In this document: piece after piece, positions 37,383 through 42,550 of the stretch | Layout of the letters: the number at the start of each line of letters is the position of its first letter | Position numbering within the stretch: the first letter of the stretch is position 1 | Assembly (NCBI GenBank): GCA_019637105.1 | Contig: JAHBWF010000061.1 | Coordinates: 1-42,550 of the forward strand | Source of the DNA: Labilithrix sp. | Lineage (GTDB): Bacteria; Myxococcota_A; Polyangia; Polyangiales; Polyangiaceae | Direction: 5' to 3' | Length of the DNA: 42,550 nucleotides | Notes under the pieces: model-generated | The model's input: the letters and a program-made list of their open reading frames with translations, nothing else | What the model was told of the DNA's origin: nothing | The model's database searches: none | Position numbers and translations under genes: made by a program

Positions 37383-37919
37383 ATGATCGCCAAGAACGCC
37401 CGCTTCCTCTTCGCGCTCGCCGCCGGCGCGACGCTCACCGTCGCCGCCGTCGCCCACGCCAAGCTCTCGCGCGTCGGCCCCGCGGAGGTGCAGTTCACCG
37501 CGAGCGGTCCGGCCGGGATGAGCATCGTCGGCACGTCGAACGATCTCCAGATCACGGAGACGGACAAGGAGATCATCGTGACCGTGCCGCTCGCGAAGCT
37601 CGACACGAAGATCGAGCTCCGCAACAAGCACATGCGCGAGAAGTACCTCGAGGTCGCCAAGTACCCGAACGCCGAGCTCCGCGTCTCCAAGGACGGCGTC
37701 CAGAAGAACGCGACCTCGAGCAAGGCGAACGGCACGCTGACGCTCCACGGCACGACCAAGCCGACGTCCTTCACCTACACGTCGAAGCCCGACGGCTCGG
37801 TGTCCGGCGCCGTGCACGTCAACATGAAGGACTTCGGCATCGCGCAGCCCGGCTACGCGGGCGTCTCCGTGAAGCCCGACGTCGACGTCACCGTGGCGTT
37901 CCGCGTCGCGGGCGAGTGA
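37383..37919 (+). CDS. YceI-like periplasmic lipocalin-fold protein
   Basis: The 178-residue product has a Sec signal (cleavage after VAAVAHA, about residue 23) and a YceI-type body: EVQFTASGPAGMSIVGTSND, LDTKIELRNKHMREKYLEVA, YPNAELRV, GTLTLHGTTKPTSFTY and NMKDFGIAQPGYAGVSVKPD. YceI proteins are beta-barrel binders of long isoprenoids such as quinone-like lipids; the ligand here is inferred. The start is ATG 37383 with AAGGAG about eight bases upstream. The next gene, a triheme lipoprotein, starts 16 bases after the stop, so the protein probably works with the cytochrome cluster. Confidence 0.9.
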   Translation: MIAKNARFLFALAAGATLTVAAVAHAKLSRVGPAEVQFTASGPAGMSIVGTSNDLQITETDKEIIVTVPLAKLDTKIELRNKHMREKYLEVAKYPNAELRVSKDGVQKNATSSKANGTLTLHGTTKPTSFTYTSKPDGSVSGAVHVNMKDFGIAQPGYAGVSVKPDVDVTVAFRVAGE

Positions 37920-37935
37920 TCGAGGCGCGAGCGCG

Positions 37936-38844
37936 ATGAGCCGCACGCTCCACTCCCTCCTCGGGGCGGCCGTCGCCTTCGCGGCCGCCGGCGCCTGTTA
38001 CGTCGGGCCGATCGAGCAGCGCGACACCGGCACCGCGAAGACGGATCCGACCGACCCCGGCGGAGGGTCGGGCTCCGGCGCCGGAGGCGGCGACGCGCCC
38101 TCCGGCCTTCCCTGCGACGTCGACGAGCTCCTCGAGAAGCGCTGTCGCTCTTGTCACGTGTCGGGCGGCTCCGCGCCGATGCCCCTCGTGACCTACGAGG
38201 ATCTCGCCGCGCCGTCGAAGGCCGATCCCGAGAAGACGAACGCGGTCCGCTCGATCGAGCGGCTGCGCTCGGAGACGAGCCCGATGCCGCCCGCGCCGCT
38301 CGATCGCCCGCCCTCCGAGGAGATCGTCGTGCTCGAGAGGTGGGTCGCCTCGGGGATGCCGCGGGGCGAGTGCGGCGCGACGAGCGACGTCGACGGGGGC
38401 CGCCCGGCCGACGCCGGCGGCACGGCTCCGGTGGTCTGCACGAGCGACACGTTCTGGACCTCCAACCGGCGAGGGCCGACCATGCAGCCCGGGCGGGCGT
38501 GCATCACCTGCCACGAGGCGCAGGAGGACGACCCCGTCGTGTGGGTCGGCGGGACGGTGTACCCGACGCTCCACGAGCCGGATGGCTGCTACGGGATCGA
38601 CGGCGGCGCGTCGGTCGTCATCACCGACGCGGCGGGGCGCGTCGTCACCCTCCCCGTCGGCTCGACCGGGAATTTCTCCCTCTCTGCGGAGAGATCGGCG
38701 CCTCTCACGATGCCGATCCGTGCGAAGGTCGTGCGGAACGGCGTCGAGCGCGCCATGAACACCCCTCAGATGAGCGGCAACTGCAATGCCTGTCACACCG
38801 AACAGGGCGCGAACGGCGCGCCCGGCCGCATCCTCGTTCCTTGA
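37936..38844 (+). CDS. Triheme c-type cytochrome lipoprotein
   Basis: The 302-residue envelope protein has a lipoprotein-like signal (AFAAAGAC, Cys 21) and a Gly/Ser/Asp linker. Three heme-c motifs are seen: C70-x2-C73-H74 (CRSCH), C189-x2-C192-H193 (CITCH) and C283-x2-C286-H287 (CNACH). The first lies in a cytochrome-c-like unit (ELLEKRCRSCHVSGG to LERWVASGMPRGEC) with MPLV and MPPAP Met candidates as ligands. Between hemes two and three is a carboxypeptidase-regulatory-like beta module (VWVGGTVYPTLHEPDGCYG; GNFSLSAERS). The C terminus is GRILVP. It starts 16 bases after the YceI-like gene, and its end overlaps the next gene by 59 bases. It could move electrons or serve as a redox sensor; partners are unknown. 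Confidence 0.85.
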   Translation: MSRTLHSLLGAAVAFAAAGACYVGPIEQRDTGTAKTDPTDPGGGSGSGAGGGDAPSGLPCDVDELLEKRCRSCHVSGGSAPMPLVTYEDLAAPSKADPEKTNAVRSIERLRSETSPMPPAPLDRPPSEEIVVLERWVASGMPRGECGATSDVDGGRPADAGGTAPVVCTSDTFWTSNRRGPTMQPGRACITCHEAQEDDPVVWVGGTVYPTLHEPDGCYGIDGGASVVITDAAGRVVTLPVGSTGNFSLSAERSAPLTMPIRAKVVRNGVERAMNTPQMSGNCNACHTEQGANGAPGRILVP

Positions 38845-40072
38845 TCGCCGGCGCGTCGCGCCCTCGTCGAGCTTCGCGCGGGTCGCGCTGCGCGCCGCGC
38901 TCTTCGCGCTCGTGCTCGCCGGCGCGCTGCTCGCGTCGCGGAGCGCCCACGCCTACCCGTGGATGATCCGCCACGAGTACGCGGCGTGCACGATGTGCCA
39001 CGCCGATCCGTCCGGAGCGGGCATCGTGACGCCCTACGGCCGCGCGCAGAGCGAGGTGCTCCTCCGCACGCTGTGGGGCGAGCCCGACGAGGACGCGGAC
39101 CCCGCGAAGCTCGGCGGCTTCGCCTTCGGCGCCGTGCCGCTGCCGGAGTGGCTCGACCTCCAGGCGGACGTGCGCTCGCTCCTGCTCCGCGTCTCGCCGC
39201 CCGATCCCGCGCCGTCGACGAACCGCATGATCTTGATGCAGGCCGACGCGGCCACGGCCCTCCGCCTCGGCGCGTTTCGCGCCTCGGGCACGCTCGGCTA
39301 CGCGCACGAGGGCGCCCTCGGCGCGTCGGTGACGCGCGGGACGGGCGACCGCCTCGTCTCGCGGCAGCACTGGGCGGGCTTCGTCTTCGGCGACGACGAC
39401 GCCTTCCTCGTGCGCGCGGGCCGGATGAACCTCCCCTTCGGCCTCCGCATCCTCGAGCACACGACCTTCGTCCGCTCGGCGACGCGCTCCGACATCAACG
39501 CGGCGCAGCAGCACGGCGTCGCGCTCGCGTACAACAAGGAGGGCTGGCGCGGCGAGGCGATGGCGATCCTCGGCAATTTCCAGCTGAGGCCCGACGCGCT
39601 CCGCGATCGCGGCGTCAGCGCCTACGTCGAGAGGGCGTTCACGCCCGGCCTCGCGCTCGGCGCCACGTCGCTCATCACCCACGCCGAGCTCGACCTCACC
39701 GCGCGGACGAGCGCGTTCCGACAAGCGCACGGGCTCTTCGGGCGCTACACGCCGGTCAAGCCGGTCGTCGTCATGCTCGAGGCGGACGTGCTGGTGCGCT
39801 CTCCGAAGCGGCAAGCGATCGACGTCGGCACGACCGGCCTCGCGCAGGTCGACGTCGAGCCCGTGCAGGGCGTGCACCTCGCGGCGACCGGGGAGCTGCT
39901 CACCGAGCGCTACGGCGAGGACGCGCTGTCGCTCGGCGGCTGGCTCTCCGCGTTCTGGTTCTTCCTCCCCCACGTCGACCTCCGCGCCGACTTCGTCTAC
40001 CGATCGCTGCCCGTCGCCGACGGCCGCGCCGGCGTCGTCATGTGGCTCGGCCAGCTCCACGGGTGGCTCTGA
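38786..40072 (+). CDS. Monoheme protein with probable outer-membrane beta-barrel
   Basis: The 428-residue product has a long Arg-rich N-terminal region, then a Sec signal ending ALLASRSAHA (about residue 55). A single heme motif follows at C68-x2-C71-H72 (YAACTMCHADPSGAGIVTPYG). The remaining about 320 residues show alternating amphipathic beta-strands typical of outer-membrane barrels (ALRLGAFRASGTLGYAHEGA; DAFLVRAGRMNLPFGLRI; GWRGEAMAILGNFQ; VDLRADFVYRS; AGVVMWLGQLHGWL), ending in an aromatic-hydrophobic C-terminal strand. The ATG lies inside the codons of the third heme motif of the previous gene. No other start precedes the signal peptide, so the 59-base overlap looks real. It may be a porin with a heme at its periplasmic end. 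Confidence 0.78.
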   Translation: MPVTPNRARTARPAASSFLDRRRVAPSSSFARVALRAALFALVLAGALLASRSAHAYPWMIRHEYAACTMCHADPSGAGIVTPYGRAQSEVLLRTLWGEPDEDADPAKLGGFAFGAVPLPEWLDLQADVRSLLLRVSPPDPAPSTNRMILMQADAATALRLGAFRASGTLGYAHEGALGASVTRGTGDRLVSRQHWAGFVFGDDDAFLVRAGRMNLPFGLRILEHTTFVRSATRSDINAAQQHGVALAYNKEGWRGEAMAILGNFQLRPDALRDRGVSAYVERAFTPGLALGATSLITHAELDLTARTSAFRQAHGLFGRYTPVKPVVVMLEADVLVRSPKRQAIDVGTTGLAQVDVEPVQGVHLAATGELLTERYGEDALSLGGWLSAFWFFLPHVDLRADFVYRSLPVADGRAGVVMWLGQLHGWL

Positions 40073-40572
40073 TGCTTCGCCCTCGCCTGCTCTCGCTCCT
40101 CGCCGCCTCGCTCGCCGTCCTCGCGACGCGCGCTGCGGGGGCGACGCCGAACTTCCCCGACGTCGTCGCGAGCCACCTCGGGCTCGACGCCGCGCCCCCG
40201 TGCACGCTCTGCCACGCGGGTACGCCGGCCCGCGGGACGGTCACGACGCCGTTCGGCGCGACGCTCCGGACGCGGGGCGCCGTGGCCTACGACGAGGCCG
40301 CGCTCCGCCTGGCGCTCGACGCGCTCGCCGCGGAGAAGAAGGACAGCGACGGCGACGGCACCCCGGACATCGACGAACTGCGCGCCGGCGACGATCCGAA
40401 CGGCGCCGCCGGAGAGGTCACGACCCCGGAGTACGGCTGCGCGATCGGACGCGGGACGCCCGCCGCCGGCCCGGGGACCGCCGTGGTCGTCGCGCTCGCG
40501 CTGGCGCTCGCCGGCGCGCGGCGATCGCGCCGCCGCCCTCACGGACGTCGCCCGGCGCTCCGTCGGGCGTGA
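40072..40572 (+). CDS. Monoheme protein with Ca-binding repeat and MYXO-CTERM-like tail
   Basis: The 166-residue secreted protein has a Sec signal (about 1-22; LATRAAGA), then NFPDVVASHLGLDAAPP leading to one heme motif C44-x2-C47-H48 (CTLCH). Next are TTPFGATLRTRG and a thrombospondin-3/EF-like calcium motif, DSDGDGTPDIDELRAGDDPN (about 86-105). The C terminus has GC (YGCAIGRG), a membrane helix (GTAVVVALALALAGA) and a basic end (RRSRRRPHGRR), the layout of MYXO-CTERM sorting signals processed by myxosortase. The ATG overlaps the stop of the barrel gene (TGATG), so translation is coupled. The family is typical of myxobacteria; the role is unknown. Confidence 0.85.
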   Translation: MLRPRLLSLLAASLAVLATRAAGATPNFPDVVASHLGLDAAPPCTLCHAGTPARGTVTTPFGATLRTRGAVAYDEAALRLALDALAAEKKDSDGDGTPDIDELRAGDDPNGAAGEVTTPEYGCAIGRGTPAAGPGTAVVVALALALAGARRSRRRPHGRRPALRRA

Positions 40573-40623
40573 GGCGGGGCCCGAGCTAGCCGCGCGAGAC
40601 CTCCGGCTGCTACGCTCGACGCG

Positions 40624-41469
40624 ATGAGCCTCGGGCGCCTCGTCGTTCGGATCGCGGCGTCCTTGACGCTCGTCGGGTGCGCGCTCTTCACCTCCCTCGA
40701 CGGCTTCTCCGGGAGCGCCGTCGGGCCGGACGGCGAGGCCGCGGGCGGCGCGCCCTCCGACGCCGGCGGCGACGAGGCGCCCAGCCAGGACGCCGGCGCC
40801 GCCGAGGAGGAGGCGAGCGTCGCCTTCTGCGCGTCGCAGCCGGCGACGTCCCGCTGCACCAGCTTCGACGACGACGAGCTGTCCAAGCCGTTCGAGATCG
40901 ACAAGAGCGCCAACGCGACGGTCGAGTACACGACGACCGACGTCGTGTCGGCGCCGCGCGCGCTCGTCGCGACCATCCCGCCGTCCGACAGCAGCGCGAC
41001 CGAGTCGCACGCCGGCCCGCTCACGAGGTTCACGTCGGACGTGACCAAGGCGTCGGTCCGCTTCGCCTTCCGCGTGATCTCGGCGCCCGCCACCTCGGTC
41101 AACGCGCTCGAGATCGAGAGCACCTACTTCGGCGCCGGGTCGAGCGAGTACCAGGTGAACCTCTCGCTGGAGCCCGACGGGCGCCTCTTCGTCGACGAGT
41201 ACTCGCCGTCCCCCTCGCTCTTCACGCACGCGGCGTTCGGCCCCCTCGCCCCCGGGTGGCACGTCGTCGACCTGAAGATCGTCTTCGAAGGGGTGGGCGC
41301 GGGGACGGCGCTCCTCGACGTCGACGGCGTCTCGAAGTCCTTTCCGCTCACGCCCGTCGTAAAGGTCGCCAGCTCGACGAGCATCCACGTGGGCGCCCCC
41401 TACATCCGCGGCGTCCACGGCGGGTGGTCGGTCGCCATCGACGATCTCGTCGCCAGCGCGAGCAACTGA
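40624..41469 (+). CDS. Hypothetical lipoprotein with lectin-like beta-sandwich
   Basis: Function unknown. The 281-residue product starts MSLGRLVVRIAASLTLVGC (lipobox LVGC, Cys 19). An Asp/Glu/Ala/Pro linker follows to about residue 65, then a domain with predicted beta-strands: CTSFDDDELSKPFEIDKSAN, KASVRFAFRVISAP, NALEIESTYF, YQVNLSLEPDGRLFVDEY, GWHVVDLKIVFEGVG, and the closing GGWSVAIDDLVASAS. The pattern suggests a concanavalin-like or LamG-type jelly roll, but I cannot name the family. No Shine-Dalgarno is visible; TACGCT (40611-40616) ends seven bases before the ATG, which suggests a leaderless transcript of its own. Confidence 0.8.
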   Translation: MSLGRLVVRIAASLTLVGCALFTSLDGFSGSAVGPDGEAAGGAPSDAGGDEAPSQDAGAAEEEASVAFCASQPATSRCTSFDDDELSKPFEIDKSANATVEYTTTDVVSAPRALVATIPPSDSSATESHAGPLTRFTSDVTKASVRFAFRVISAPATSVNALEIESTYFGAGSSEYQVNLSLEPDGRLFVDEYSPSPSLFTHAAFGPLAPGWHVVDLKIVFEGVGAGTALLDVDGVSKSFPLTPVVKVASSTSIHVGAPYIRGVHGGWSVAIDDLVASASN

Positions 41470-41505
41470 GCGACGGCGCCGCGAGCCGCGCCGCCGCGGA
41501 CGCGG

Positions 41506-42550
<1,045 letters not shown>

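Noticed and set aside
41470-41505. Possible hairpin terminator between the lectin-like lipoprotein gene and clpX
   Set aside because: The GC-rich self-complementarity is imperfect and there is no T-run; random DNA of this composition forms similar stems.

Overview
The window looks like chromosomal DNA of a very GC-rich myxobacterium (Myxococcota, probably Polyangia-like). I infer this from the near-universal G/C third codon positions, nine predicted lipoproteins, a soluble Hanks-type kinase, an FHA-GAF-cyclase, a protein ending in a MYXO-CTERM-like tail, and families typical of that phylum. No 16S gene or other taxonomic anchor is present, so the species is not determined.

Layout. 1-276: C-terminally cut zinc-ribbon protein (minus). 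738-9701: complex I operon nuoE-F-J-K-L-M-N with overlapping start/stop codons; nuoA-D, G, H and I are not here. NuoL and NuoM carry unusual extensions and NuoK has Ser where a membrane Glu is expected. A lipoprotein gene follows (9711). 10693-13500 (minus): hisC and a coupled TPR lipoprotein broken by a frameshift. 13666-15307: Ser/Thr kinase and a convergent repeat-bearing lipoprotein. 15625-20676: a Lon-family peptidase with a degenerate P-loop, divergent from an FHA-GAF-adenylate cyclase. 20893-22440: three small unknown proteins, two of them in the membrane. 22498-27259: a lipoprotein pair, a clan GH-A glycosidase-like protein and a SGNH/acetylesterase-like protein, probably acting on polysaccharide. 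27710-29055 (minus): a lipoprotein-type methyltransferase and a zinc-ribbon membrane protein. 29300-29834: a tyrosine-integrase relic against a tRNA-Val/tRNA-Asp operon (minus). 30015-31620: TetR regulator with a clear operator overlapping its promoter, and an alpha/beta hydrolase. 31645-34170 (minus): housekeeping Lon, with repeat-rich DNA upstream. 34778-37149 (minus): a TPR regulator with two DNA-binding domains and a lipoprotein. 37383-40572: YceI-like protein followed by a triheme lipoprotein, a monoheme protein with a probable beta-barrel, and a monoheme MYXO-CTERM-like protein. 40624: lipoprotein. 41506-42550: ClpX (minus), N terminus outside the window.

Themes. (1) Respiration: the distal half of complex I, plus a cell-envelope c-type cytochrome cluster that might form an outer-membrane electron or heme-sensing module. 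(2) Proteolysis: Lon, a Lon-like peptidase and ClpX. (3) Regulation: kinase, cyclase, TetR and a TPR-winged-helix protein. (4) Envelope and secreted lipoproteins, including carbohydrate-active ones.

The main candidates for something undescribed are the cytochrome/beta-barrel cluster, the P-loop-less Lon-like peptidase, the altered complex I membrane arm, and a recurrent pattern of -10-like hexamers 7-9 bases before start codons, which points to frequent leaderless transcription. Everything is read by eye from sequence; no database search was run.
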